Assembly (NCBI GenBank): GCA_028293825.1
Contig: JAQGNY010000026.1
Coordinates: 62,001 to 126,000, forward strand
Length of the DNA stretch: 64,000 nucleotides
Direction: 5' to 3'
Source: Verrucomicrobiaceae bacterium
GTDB taxonomy: Bacteria > Pseudomonadota > Gammaproteobacteria > Pseudomonadales > CAMLJR01
In this document: piece after piece, positions 27,829-36,992 of the stretch
Position numbering within the stretch: the stretch's first letter is position 1
Layout: each line of letters begins with the position of its first letter
The notes under the pieces: model-generated
The model's database searches: none
Seen by the model: only the letters and a program-made list of their open reading frames with translations
What the model was told of the DNA's origin: nothing
Translations under genes and position numbers: made by a program

Positions 27829-29707
27829 ACGCAAATTTGCAGCGCATGCGCTCGCTCTAACGGCCCTGACCTGCTGCTTGCCGGCACTGGCCGCCGATGT
27901 CGCTAATACCGGTGCAGCCGGCGCCAATGGTGCGAGCGGGTTGCACGGCAAACCCGGCGGTAGCGGCGGCGATGGCCAAGCCACTCTGCTCAGCAGCGAT
28001 CACCTCAACACCGCAAGCGCCGCCGGTGGCATCGGCGGAAACGGCGGCTCAAGCTTTTTAATTTTCCCCAGTGGTGCCGGCGGCAAAGGCGGTAAAGCGA
28101 CGGTTGATCTGCAATCCGCCGGCCAGGCCGACTTCGAAGAAGACACAGATGGCAGCGCTATCGCCACGGCGATCGGCGGCGCTGGCGGCAATGGCGGCGC
28201 CGGCGGCGCGGCTCAGGCTCGCGGCTCGGCTGGTGAACACCCCGATTTATTCAACAACACGCCGAACTTCTCGCTGCTGGTTAACGCGACAGGAGGCAAG
28301 GGCGGCAATGGTTTGAACGGTGGCGCGGGCGGCGCCAGCACCGCGACCGGTAACTTTATCGCGCCGAGCGACCAAGCGACGGTGCAGACAACATCACTCG
28401 GCGGCGCCGGCGGCAGCGCAATTTTGCAGGGCGGCAAAGGCGGCAGCGCCATCGCGCACAGTCAATATGACAGCGGCGGCCAGCCCGCATTTAATCATTC
28501 CAATGCTATCGCTATCGGCGGTAACGGGGGCGGTTCGAGCAGCGGACGCAACGGCAACGGCGGCGCAGCAATCGCTACCGCCGATGGCAAACGCGCTTCC
28601 CGCGGCGAAGGTGTCCAAGTCGAAGCGACCGCCAAAGGCGGCGCCAGCGGCGGCACAGTCAATCCGCTTTCGCCGCGCGGAAATGGTGGCGATGCCTACG
28701 CCACCGCGACCGCTGCAGCCTTTAATCTGCCGACCGATGCCAGCGCGACCAGCACCGCGCAGGGCGGCGATGGCGTGGCACGCGGCGGCAATGCGGTCGC
28801 CAGCGCGGTCTCGTCGGCCCCAGTCGGCGGCACCGCGCACGCCCAAGCCACCGGCGGTGCCGGTAAAAATGCCGGCGCGGCTATCGCGACTTCAACCGCC
28901 ACTAATGACGATGGGTTCGGCACGCCGATGGCATCGGCAACGGCCATTTCTCAGGGATCGTTCGTGCGCAAAGTGGACGTACAGGCCGCGATTACCGAGC
29001 CGTTCACACCCGAGCCGGACCGGTTTTTCGCCGGTACGGTTTACGCCCAAGCGCGCGTGGGAGATACCACCGGTATTCTCGCCGCCGCGCCGAACGCCAC
29101 TCAAAATCCAGGCTTAGTAGCGCGGGCGAGCGCACCGACTGCGGCCGAAGCAAGCGTTGCCTTGGCGGGGAACACAACTGTTGCGCAGACTTTCGCCGCT
29201 GGTTCGGTGTGGGCACTCGGTGATTTCGGCACCGTAAACAGCGGCGATTCCGCCGGAACGCCAGTGACGAACATTTTTGAAAATATCCACGCCACTTCGT
29301 CCTACACCTTCGATATCAGCGGTATCGGCAACCCGCAGCAACTCACTTCGCAGCATCTGTGGCTGGGCCTACTCGATTCGGATTTGCCCGCCGACAGCAT
29401 CGGCAATTTTCATTTCAGCATCGCCGGCGGTGGTCAGGCGCTGTTCGATCACGACTTTACCGGCTCGGATTTTCTCAACTTTTTTGACGATCGCGTCTTT
29501 GATCTCGGCAGTTGGGCGGCGCTCGCCGGCGCCGATGGTCTGCTCCAACTCGACGTGGCTTTTGCTGGCGACGTTAGCGGAATTGAGTTTGCGCTCGGGA
29601 CAAACGGCAATGCCGTGCCCGAGCCATCGATGCTCATGCTGTTCGGCGCCGGGTTAGTAGGATTGCTGATGGCACGGAAACGTTCGCCGACGGTTCGGCT
29701 GCAATAA
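27788..29707 (+). CDS. Glycine-rich PEP-CTERM protein, array copy 3
   Basis: A 639-residue paralogue whose start (27788) lies inside the tail of copy 2, after a GGGAG ribosome-binding site. The signal peptide is strong: FAAHALALTALTCCLPALAAD. Gly-X-Y repeats follow (GAAGANGASGLHGKPGGSGG), then GGNGG blocks, interrupted by an acidic stretch (DFEEDTDG). The C-terminal domain reads SVWALGDFG, QHLWLGLLDSDLPADSIGN, FHFSIAGGGQALFDHDF. It carries a small insert (NPQQLTSQHLW) relative to the others. The PEP-CTERM tail is VPEPSMLMLFGAGLVGLLMA plus RKRSPTVRLQ, from residue 610. No catalytic motif is visible. Confidence 0.84.
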   Translation: MWSPSSRTGLNLFKRKFAAHALALTALTCCLPALAADVANTGAAGANGASGLHGKPGGSGGDGQATLLSSDHLNTASAAGGIGGNGGSSFLIFPSGAGGKGGKATVDLQSAGQADFEEDTDGSAIATAIGGAGGNGGAGGAAQARGSAGEHPDLFNNTPNFSLLVNATGGKGGNGLNGGAGGASTATGNFIAPSDQATVQTTSLGGAGGSAILQGGKGGSAIAHSQYDSGGQPAFNHSNAIAIGGNGGGSSSGRNGNGGAAIATADGKRASRGEGVQVEATAKGGASGGTVNPLSPRGNGGDAYATATAAAFNLPTDASATSTAQGGDGVARGGNAVASAVSSAPVGGTAHAQATGGAGKNAGAAIATSTATNDDGFGTPMASATAISQGSFVRKVDVQAAITEPFTPEPDRFFAGTVYAQARVGDTTGILAAAPNATQNPGLVARASAPTAAEASVALAGNTTVAQTFAAGSVWALGDFGTVNSGDSAGTPVTNIFENIHATSSYTFDISGIGNPQQLTSQHLWLGLLDSDLPADSIGNFHFSIAGGGQALFDHDFTGSDFLNFFDDRVFDLGSWAALAGADGLLQLDVAFAGDVSGIEFALGTNGNAVPEPSMLMLFGAGLVGLLMARKRSPTVRLQ

Positions 29708-29726
29708 CGGAAATACGGAGAAAATC

Positions 29727-31706
29727 ATGCGCACAGTCAGCTCCATTCACCGTAAGCGTCACCCCGTTACACAAATGCTTGGCACTAGCGCGCTGGCGTT
29801 GGTTTTAGCGTCCTCTGCCATCACCGTGAGTGCCGATGATGATACCGATCCCGATAATGTGATCAGTACCGGCGCGCCGGGCGTCAATGGCCAATCCGGC
29901 AAGAATGGTGCGGCTGGCAAAGGAGTTAACGCGGCGGTCACCAGCACTAACATCTACACCTCGGCCTATGCAGACTTTCGCACGTCAGCCACCGTAACCG
30001 CCGGAAAAGGAGGCAATGGCGGGCCAAGCACCGCCAAGGTTGCCGCCGGCAATGGCGCCAAAGGCGGTGACGGGAAGGCCAGCGTGACGATGCAAAATCA
30101 GATTCAGCAACCCAATTACCCGGAGATTACGATTCACGAAGATGTATCGGTACGGGCAGGCGACGGCGGTGACGGCGGCATTGGCCCGGTACAGGGCAAA
30201 GGTGGAGCAGGCGGCTTTGCGAATGCCAAGGCGGTTGATAGAAACGTCGACCAAACTTATTCGGAAGCCAACCACACCGAGGCGGAAGTGGTCGATGTGC
30301 TTAGCGTGAGCGGTGTCGGTGGCAATGGTGGGGCCGGGCGCGATGGTGGGGCCGGAGGCGGCAGTACCTCATCGAGCTTCGCAGCGACGACGATAAATAC
30401 TCAATCAAGCAGCAGCGCGCACGGGGGCAGTGGCGGCAATGCCTTAAACCAGGGTGGCGTCGGCGGCAACGCAACGGCGGACGTCAGCGCTTCCGCTCAC
30501 TCTTATAATTATTGGCCCGAAGGTGCCCATGCAACCGCTATTGGCGGCAATGGGGGTACGTCGGCGACCGGGCTGAACGGCGATGGCGGCAGGGCCGTTG
30601 CAACTGTGAGCGGTGGCGCCACTGGGCCGCACGGCGGCGATCCAGTCTCACTCAACGCACAGGCCATAGGTGGAAACAGCGGCACCGGTCTGGGATCTGG
30701 TCTCGCGAGCGGCAAAGGCGGCGATGCGTCCGCCACGGTCACTGCCATTTCCCGTGAATATTTCAGGTGGCTGGGTGCTGCGCCTATAGCTATAGCGCAA
30801 GGAGGTAATGGCGTAACTCGCGGTGGTAACGCTATCTCCAGCGCAACCAGCAGTGCAGACGATGGAGGCATTGCCACTGCGAAGGCCAGCGGCGGCGGCG
30901 GTAAAATTGCCGGCGCCGCAATTGCCACCGCATCCGTGAACAATCGCGAGGCTTTTAGCCCCTCAGTCACGGCTACCGCCAATTTCGCCGGGCCTTTCGT
31001 CAAGCAAGTAATCACCAGCGCCACCAGCGACCCTTTACCCTATGACGATTTGGGCGATGGGTTCAGCAATGTGTCGGCGCTGTATGCGCAGTCACGCGTT
31101 GGTGATACCTCCGGTATCTTGGCACAGGCGCCACAACCGCCGAACAGCAAATACTTGTCCATCCAGGCTGCTGCGCCTACTTCCGTCGAAGCTACCCAGT
31201 TTCTCGCCGGAAATAGCCTCAGCACCACTTTTGCGGCGGGGGAGGTTTGGGGCATCGGCGGTTTTAAATCCGGCATGGGTAGCAGCGGCAGCTTCTCCGC
31301 CACCGCCTCGTACTTGTTCGACACTAAAGCCGTGAAGAACCCAGATGATTTATGGCTTGGCGTACTAAATACCAACTATTTCGGCCGTTTTGAATTCAGC
31401 GTCGCGAGCGGCGGTAATACGGTGTTCGACCGCAGCTTCACGTCGGCTGATTTCAACGGGAATGCGATTGACTTGGGTGACTGGGACAGCCTGGTTGGCA
31501 GCGATGGATTGCTCAAGTTCGATATTTCGTTTTCCCAACTTTCCTACAGCACTGACTTCGCCTTCGGCAATGCACCGGCGGCGAGTGCAAAAGCTGCGGC
31601 TCTAGAGTCCTCAGTGCCAGAGCCATCCGCCTTGGTCCTGTTCTGCGCAGGGCTAATAGGATTAGCTATTTCTCGTAAAAAATCATCCGCCGCTCGGCTC
31701 AGCTAG
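29727..31706 (+). CDS. Glycine-rich PEP-CTERM protein, array copy 4
   Basis: A 659-residue paralogue 19 bases after copy 3, with GGAGAAAATC before the ATG. The signal peptide is GTSALALVLASSAITVSA. Mature sequence begins with an acidic DDDTDPDN insert, then GAPGVNGQSGKNGAAGKG. The glycine-rich region uses AGKGGNGGPS, AAGNGAKGGDGK and GVGGNGGAGRDGGAGGG. The C-terminal domain is shorter: VWGIGGFKSG, DDLWLGVLNTNYFGRF, FDRSFTSADF. The linker FGNAPAASAKAAALESS and the tail VPEPSALVLFCAGLIGLAIS plus RKKSSAARLS (from 630) are nearly the same as copy 5. Copies 4 and 5 therefore form a sub-group. Confidence 0.84.
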   Translation: MRTVSSIHRKRHPVTQMLGTSALALVLASSAITVSADDDTDPDNVISTGAPGVNGQSGKNGAAGKGVNAAVTSTNIYTSAYADFRTSATVTAGKGGNGGPSTAKVAAGNGAKGGDGKASVTMQNQIQQPNYPEITIHEDVSVRAGDGGDGGIGPVQGKGGAGGFANAKAVDRNVDQTYSEANHTEAEVVDVLSVSGVGGNGGAGRDGGAGGGSTSSSFAATTINTQSSSSAHGGSGGNALNQGGVGGNATADVSASAHSYNYWPEGAHATAIGGNGGTSATGLNGDGGRAVATVSGGATGPHGGDPVSLNAQAIGGNSGTGLGSGLASGKGGDASATVTAISREYFRWLGAAPIAIAQGGNGVTRGGNAISSATSSADDGGIATAKASGGGGKIAGAAIATASVNNREAFSPSVTATANFAGPFVKQVITSATSDPLPYDDLGDGFSNVSALYAQSRVGDTSGILAQAPQPPNSKYLSIQAAAPTSVEATQFLAGNSLSTTFAAGEVWGIGGFKSGMGSSGSFSATASYLFDTKAVKNPDDLWLGVLNTNYFGRFEFSVASGGNTVFDRSFTSADFNGNAIDLGDWDSLVGSDGLLKFDISFSQLSYSTDFAFGNAPAASAKAAALESSVPEPSALVLFCAGLIGLAISRKKSSAARLS

Positions 31707-31756
31707 GCAGGGGCGAAAGTCATCGTACCGGTACCTCAACCCGTTGGAGAACAGCC

Positions 31757-33718
31757 ATGCGTACTTTTCCATCTATCGGACATACCCAACATCCAGTTAC
31801 ACACAGCCTCAACGCCAGCGCGCTGGCTTTGGTTTTAGCGGCGACGGTTTCCTTTCCTGTTTTTGCGGCCGACTCGACCAGCACCGGCGCGCCCGGCGCC
31901 AACGGTGTGCCGGGTAAGAACGGCAGTGCCGGCAAAGGCGGCGCAGTCAACCTCATCAGTCACGACCTTAACAACAGCGCTATTGCGACTGCAGGTAACG
32001 GCGGCAATGGTGGCGTCAGTTCGCCGAAGGCGGCGGCGGGCAATGGCGCCAAAGGCGGCGAGGCCAAATCCGTGCTGACGCTGAAAGGCCAAAACTATGT
32101 ATCGGATGAGGGTTTCGTGCGGATTTACGGCACGGTGACCGCAACGGGCGGGAATGGCGGCAATGGTGGACTCGGCCCGGTGCTGGGTAATGGCGGCGCG
32201 GGCGGGCTCGCCAACGCAAAAAGCCTCGACTACGGCAGCTCGGTGATGGGTGACTTTTATCCCGATGTGCTCACGCAAACGACGGTAAACGGTGTCGGCG
32301 GCAATGGCGGCGCGGGCAAAAATGGGGGCGCAGGCGGCGGCAGCACCACCTCGAATGCCGAATTTACCGAATTTCCCAGCACGCAGGACACCACGTCGCG
32401 CGGCGGTACCGGCGGCAACGGATTGAATCAAGGCGGTAATGGCGGCAATGCCGTCGCCGCAATAACGTCAAACAAAACCTATGCAGAGACGCACGGCGCC
32501 TCAGCACTGGCCATTGGTGGCAATGGCGGCGATTCGGCAATCGGCTTAAACGGCAATGGCGGCAAAGCGACTGCGACCGTGCAGGCACCGCTGGCTGTAG
32601 GAATCCGCGGTGACTACGATCCGATTTATACAACGGCCAAAGCCGTCGGCGGTAATAGCGGCGTCGGCACGGTGGCAAGTCCCGGTCAGCCGAGCGGCAA
32701 CGGCGGGGATGCCTTTGCCACTGCGGCCTCCCACATATTGGTTGGCAGAGATTCTGGAGATAAATTCCTAGCCGCCACGGCGCAGGGCGGTAACGGCACC
32801 AGTCGCGGCGGCAATGCGGTCGCCACCGCCATTAATATTGCCGAAAACTACGGCAATGCCACATCGGTTGCTACCGGCGGTGGCGGCAAAATTGCCGGCG
32901 CGGCGGTAGCAACTTCCACGGTGGATAGCTATGGCACCGACGCCATCGCAGCCGCCACCGCCAAATTTGCTGGCCCGTTTGTTAAGCAAGTAGTGACAAC
33001 CGCTTCGATTACTACCGTGAACGATGATCCTGAGTTCCCCACTCTGCCCTATCACGAGACCCTCTACGCGCAGTCCCGCGTCGGCGATACCACCAACCTG
33101 GTAGCAACCACGCCGCAGCCGGTGGGCACCAAATATCAGGAAGTGAAGGCAGCCGCCCCCACTGCGCAGGAAGCGGCGCAATTTTTGGCCGGCAACAGCC
33201 AGATCCAAACGACCTTTACAGCGGGCGAAGTGTGGGGCATCGGTGAATTCAAGACCGGTCGAGATATATATGGCGGGATTGCCACTGCGTCCTATGTTTT
33301 CGACACCAAAACCGCAGCCCACAACGGCGACCTATGGCTGGGATTGCTCGACGCCACCATTGCGCCGCATAGCTCGCAGAACTCCTTTGGCTTCAACGTG
33401 ACGAGCGGTAACACAACGTTATTCAGCCGCCATTTTTCTGCCACTGATTTCCTAACGTACTTCGACGACAACCCCATCGACCTCGGCGCATGGAAAAGCC
33501 TGGTCGGCAGCGATGGCTTGTTCAAGCTGGATATATCGTTCGCGGGCAGTACCTCCGGCCTGGACTTCGCCTTTGGTAATGCGCCGGCGGCGAGCGCAAA
33601 AGCGGCGGCGCTGGAGTCGTCCGTGCCCGAACCCTCAGCGCTCGTCTTGGTCTGCGCAGGATTGTTGGGGCTGATGATTTCCCGCAAAAAATCGTCCGCA
33701 ACTTGTCTAGCCAGCTAA
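31757..33718 (+). CDS. Glycine-rich PEP-CTERM protein, array copy 5
   Basis: A 653-residue paralogue, closest to copy 4. The N-terminus starts MRTFPSIGHTQHPVTHSL, as copy 4 starts MRTVSSIHRKRHPVTQML. A signal peptide follows (ASALALVLAATVSFPVFAAD), then GAPGANGVPGKNGSAGKGG. The glycine-rich part includes AAGNGAKGGEAK and GTVTATGGNGGNGGLGPVLG. The C-terminal domain has VWGIGEFKTG, DLWLGLLDATIAPHSSQN, FSRHFSATDFLTYFDD. The linker before the tail matches copy 4, and the PEP-CTERM tail is VPEPSALVLVCAGLLGLMIS plus RKKSSATCLAS (from 623), with an unusual Cys near the end. The ribosome-binding site is GGAGAA. Confidence 0.84.
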   Translation: MRTFPSIGHTQHPVTHSLNASALALVLAATVSFPVFAADSTSTGAPGANGVPGKNGSAGKGGAVNLISHDLNNSAIATAGNGGNGGVSSPKAAAGNGAKGGEAKSVLTLKGQNYVSDEGFVRIYGTVTATGGNGGNGGLGPVLGNGGAGGLANAKSLDYGSSVMGDFYPDVLTQTTVNGVGGNGGAGKNGGAGGGSTTSNAEFTEFPSTQDTTSRGGTGGNGLNQGGNGGNAVAAITSNKTYAETHGASALAIGGNGGDSAIGLNGNGGKATATVQAPLAVGIRGDYDPIYTTAKAVGGNSGVGTVASPGQPSGNGGDAFATAASHILVGRDSGDKFLAATAQGGNGTSRGGNAVATAINIAENYGNATSVATGGGGKIAGAAVATSTVDSYGTDAIAAATAKFAGPFVKQVVTTASITTVNDDPEFPTLPYHETLYAQSRVGDTTNLVATTPQPVGTKYQEVKAAAPTAQEAAQFLAGNSQIQTTFTAGEVWGIGEFKTGRDIYGGIATASYVFDTKTAAHNGDLWLGLLDATIAPHSSQNSFGFNVTSGNTTLFSRHFSATDFLTYFDDNPIDLGAWKSLVGSDGLFKLDISFAGSTSGLDFAFGNAPAASAKAAALESSVPEPSALVLVCAGLLGLMISRKKSSATCLAS

Positions 33719-33755
33719 ACCCCCTAGTTAGTTTAAAAAAGGGAAGGAGAAAATC

Positions 33756-35636
33756 ATGCGCGCATTCAGCTTTATGAACAGTAACCGCACCGCACCGACT
33801 CGGTTAAATGCGACTTGTTGCGCGCTCGCGCTCGCCATAGCTGCCGTCTCTCTGCCCACATGGGCGACCGATGCCAGCGACACCGGCAACCCAGGCGCCA
33901 ATGGAGCGAGCGGGATCATCGGTAAAAAAGGCGGCAACGGCGCGGGCGCGCAGACGAATCTTGTCACCGTCGATTACTTCAACACGGCAACGGCCACAGC
34001 GGGAAAAGGCGGCAACGGTGGCAATAGCTTTCCGTTGTTGCCCGGCGCCAACGGTGGTAATGGCGGCACCGCGAAAGCGGCGCTGCAATCGGGCGGGCAG
34101 CAGTACAACTACGACCACGATGTAGTGAGCAGCAGTGTTAATGCCAGTGGGGGCGACGGCGGTAACGGCGGCAGCGGTTTGTTGCCGGGCAATGGCGGAA
34201 CCGGCGGCGCTGCGCATGCAACTGGCGCCGATACCGGCGGCGTGGTGCCGGAGGATTTTTCCGCACCAGCCGTGTTGGTGGATGTTAACGCCGCCGCCGG
34301 CAATGGTGGCAGCGGGCGCAATGGCGGGGCCGGCGGGGCGAGTACCGCAGCGGCAAGTTTGTCCGGCAGTCCCGCGTCGCCCGGCTCGGTGGACGCGACC
34401 GCGCGCGGCGGCGCGGGCGGCAATGCGCTATTGAGCGCCGGTAAAGGCGGCGCCGCCACGGCCACTACTGTCTATAACAACGGCGGCTTTCCCAGTGACG
34501 ATTTCGCCGGCGCGACCGCCATTGGTGGCAATGGCGGCACCTCGACCACCGGTCTTAACGGTAATGGCGGCAATGCCAGCGCCACCGCGTCGGGAACCCA
34601 CAGCGCCCGCGATTTGGAATTGACCATCGAAGCCCACGCCACGGGCGGCAATAGCGGTACCAATGGCAATTTGCGCGGCAATGGCGGCGATGCTTACGCC
34701 AGCGCCAGCGGCCATGCCGAAAACGTGGCCGCTGCGACTCCGTCCGCTGTGGCGCAGGGCGGCAACGGCGTAGTTAGAGGTGGCAACGCCGTCGCCAATG
34801 CCGATGCGACTTCCGACTTTATGTTCGCCAGCGCCACCGCCGCAGCCAGCGGCGGCGCCGGTCAACACGCTGGGGCGGCAGTAGCGACGGCTACCAGCAC
34901 GGTGCCTTTTCTCAGCAATGGCGTGACGGCCAGCGCTAACTATGCCGGCGATTTCGTCCGCAATGTGACGGCCTTCGGCGGCAGTTTCAGTCTGGATAAT
35001 CCGGTGACCACAACGCTGTATGCGCAGGCGCGGGCGGGCGATACCAGCGGTCTTTTGCCGTTAGCCACGGCCAAACCGAGTGAAACAAATGGTTTTGTAA
35101 CTGCTGTGGCGCCGACCCAGGCCGAAGCGGCGGCCACACTGGCTGGCAATCCCACTATCGCCAGTGCCTTTGCCGGCGGCAGCGTCTGGGGAATCGGCGC
35201 GATTGGCAATGCAACCGGCGCCGATTCGTTCGGCGCCGGCAGCTCCTTCACGTTCGACATCAGCGACATCGCCAACCCGCAGCATCTATTGCTGGGCCTG
35301 TTCGACTCGAATTTGCCGAGCGACAGCACCGGCGATTTTCACTTCAGCATTAGCGGCGAGGGCACGACCTTGTTCGACCGCGATTTCACCGGCGCGGATT
35401 TCCTGACCTACTTCGATGATCGCGTATTCGACTTGGGCAACTGGGCCAGCCTGGTCGGCGCTGACGGTTTGTTAGATTTGGATGTGTCGTTCTCCGGCTT
35501 CGCCCCGGAAATCCAATTCGCCGTCGGTCAGAAGGCCTCCGCCGTGCCGGAACCCACAACGCTCGCGTTAGCCGTCGCCGGGCTATTCGGTATTTTCATT
35601 GCGCGGCGCCGGGGCCGAGCGCAGACCACCCGTTAA
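33756..35636 (+). CDS. Glycine-rich PEP-CTERM protein, array copy 6
   Basis: A 626-residue paralogue and the last of the array, preceded by GGAAGGAGAAAATC. The signal peptide is CCALALAIAAVSLPTWATD. The Gly-X-Y opening is GNPGANGASGIIGKKGGNG. The segment SFPLLPGANGGNGGTAK places it with copies 1 to 3 rather than 4 and 5. The C-terminal domain reads SVWGIGAIGN, HLLLGLFDSNLPSDSTGD, FHFSISGEGTTLFDRDF, TYFDDRVFDLGNW. The PEP-CTERM tail is VPEPTTLALAVAGLFGIFIA plus RRRGRAQTTR (from 597). A 6-bp hairpin without T-run (35707-35722) lies in the 199-base gap after it; I see no strong terminator. Confidence 0.84.
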   Translation: MRAFSFMNSNRTAPTRLNATCCALALAIAAVSLPTWATDASDTGNPGANGASGIIGKKGGNGAGAQTNLVTVDYFNTATATAGKGGNGGNSFPLLPGANGGNGGTAKAALQSGGQQYNYDHDVVSSSVNASGGDGGNGGSGLLPGNGGTGGAAHATGADTGGVVPEDFSAPAVLVDVNAAAGNGGSGRNGGAGGASTAAASLSGSPASPGSVDATARGGAGGNALLSAGKGGAATATTVYNNGGFPSDDFAGATAIGGNGGTSTTGLNGNGGNASATASGTHSARDLELTIEAHATGGNSGTNGNLRGNGGDAYASASGHAENVAAATPSAVAQGGNGVVRGGNAVANADATSDFMFASATAAASGGAGQHAGAAVATATSTVPFLSNGVTASANYAGDFVRNVTAFGGSFSLDNPVTTTLYAQARAGDTSGLLPLATAKPSETNGFVTAVAPTQAEAAATLAGNPTIASAFAGGSVWGIGAIGNATGADSFGAGSSFTFDISDIANPQHLLLGLFDSNLPSDSTGDFHFSISGEGTTLFDRDFTGADFLTYFDDRVFDLGNWASLVGADGLLDLDVSFSGFAPEIQFAVGQKASAVPEPTTLALAVAGLFGIFIARRRGRAQTTR

Positions 35637-35835
35637 ATCGATACCCGACCGTGGACACGCATCAATCCCCAAAAAAATAATCAATTTCATACTTCGGTTG
35701 ACCGACTCCGGCTTAGGCCGGATAGTCCTCGACCATCGCGCAACCCTTATCGGCCCATAACAACGCGCACGATCAAATAACCACGCGCGCCGGCCTCGTT
35801 ATTTCTAGCCACTCCAATTTATTAAAGGAAAGACC

Positions 35836-36696
35836 ATGAGCGAACTCGATTCGATTGTTGCCGTCGTCACCGGCGCGAGCCGCGGTTTAGGACGCGGCAT
35901 TGCCCGTGCGCTCGGCAGCAAAGGCGCCACTGTTTATCTGACAGGACGCGCCGGTTCGGCCACCACCGCCGGCGCCAATGCGCTCGAAGAAGCGGCGGCG
36001 GAAGTCACTGCAGCGGGCGGCAAAGGTGTGGCAATTTATTGCGACCATCACAACGATGCCGAAGTCGAACACGCGTTCGGCCAAGTCGCCAAACTCAGTG
36101 GCCGCGTTGATATTCTGGTCAACAACGCCGCCGCCGTGTATCAGGAATTGGTGATGCCGGGTGGCTTCTGGGAAAAGCCGGTCAAGCTCGCCAACATGAT
36201 CGATATCGGCGAGCGCTCGAATTACGTCTCCAGCTACTACGCCGCACCGTTGATGCTCGCGCAAAAACGCGGCCTGATCGTCAATATTTCGTTTTACGGC
36301 GCGGTGTCGTATTTCCACGGCGCCGCCTACGGCGCATCGAAAGCCGGCACCGACAAAATGGCGCGCGATATGGCAGTCGATTTGAAACCGCACAACGTTG
36401 CATCGGTTTCGTTTTGGCCGGGTTTTATTTTGACCGAACAAATCAAAGCGATTCCGAAAGAATTTATGCCGCCGGAACTCGCCGCCAATTTGCCGAATTT
36501 CGAAACGCCGGAATTTTCCGGTCTGGTCATCGACGCGCTGTATCGCGACCCACAACGCATGGCGCATTCGGGTAAGACATTGATCGGTGCCGAGCTCGCG
36601 CTCAATTACGGCATCAAAGATACCGATGGCAAACAACCACCGTCGTACCGCGAATTTATGGGCGCACCGCACGCGCTGTTTGAAACCGCGGTTTAA
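35836..36696 (+). CDS. SDR-family oxidoreductase (DHRS1-like)
   Basis: A 286-residue NAD(P)-dependent short-chain dehydrogenase. The cofactor motif TGASRGLGRGIA begins near residue 13, NNAAAV near residue 95 supports the Rossmann core, and the active site has YGASKAG near residue 156-162 with the catalytic Tyr and Lys. The Ser appears in IVNISFYGAVSYF. The longer loop after NNAA (GGFWEKPVKLANMIDIGER) resembles DHRS1-type members. It follows an AAAGGAAAG ribosome-binding site. It precedes a flavoprotein on the same strand; both could act on a steroid-like or other lipophilic ketone, but that is inference from context only. Confidence 0.87.
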   Translation: MSELDSIVAVVTGASRGLGRGIARALGSKGATVYLTGRAGSATTAGANALEEAAAEVTAAGGKGVAIYCDHHNDAEVEHAFGQVAKLSGRVDILVNNAAAVYQELVMPGGFWEKPVKLANMIDIGERSNYVSSYYAAPLMLAQKRGLIVNISFYGAVSYFHGAAYGASKAGTDKMARDMAVDLKPHNVASVSFWPGFILTEQIKAIPKEFMPPELAANLPNFETPEFSGLVIDALYRDPQRMAHSGKTLIGAELALNYGIKDTDGKQPPSYREFMGAPHALFETAV

Positions 36697-36729
36697 ATAA
36701 CCCCGCATCGGTTAAAACGTTTGCTGAAA

Positions 36730-36757
36730 GCTCACTGCATCATCCAATGCAGTGAGC
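36730..36757 (+). terminator. Stable hairpin after the SDR gene
   Basis: An 11-bp perfect stem (GCTCACTGCAT/ATGCAGTGAGC) with loop CATCCA lies 34 bases after the SDR stop. No T-run follows on the + strand, so it may be a processing or Rho-assisted stop instead of a classic intrinsic terminator. The rest of the 296-base gap to 36992 is A/G-rich (GAA-type runs at about 36780-36825) and holds no gene. Confidence 0.4.
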
Positions 36758-36992
36758 GAAAGAAATCCGAAACGCCCAAGCAAAGAAACAGAAATAGAAG
36801 AAAAAGAAACAGAAGAAAAAAATAAATCGTGGCCAAGCTACATATTTTCCGTTTGAAAAATTAATTGAAATAAACTTGATGAATTTTTTGAAATAAATAA
36901 GTACCGCGCAAAGCATTACTATTTAGCCACAGCCGAATCAAATTGCCGACACGCTCGGCGCAAATAAAAATAACGCTCAGTGGGAAAACAAT

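Larger units (their letters stand above)
23920..35636 (+). repeat. Six-gene tandem paralogue array (glycine-rich PEP-CTERM family)
   Basis: Six consecutive same-strand genes share the same architecture over 11.7 kb, with intergenic gaps of -41 to +50 bases, so they probably form one operon. The DNA is full of GGCGGCAATGGCGGC-like units in all copies, which makes intragenic and intergenic recombination or slippage likely. Copies 1, 2, 3 and 6 form one sub-group and copies 4 and 5 another, judged by N-terminal, linker and tail sequences. Confidence 0.85.

Noticed and set aside
23920-35636. CRISPR-like repetition inside the array
   Set aside because: The repeats encode glycine-rich protein, vary in length and have no uniform spacers, so they are not CRISPR.
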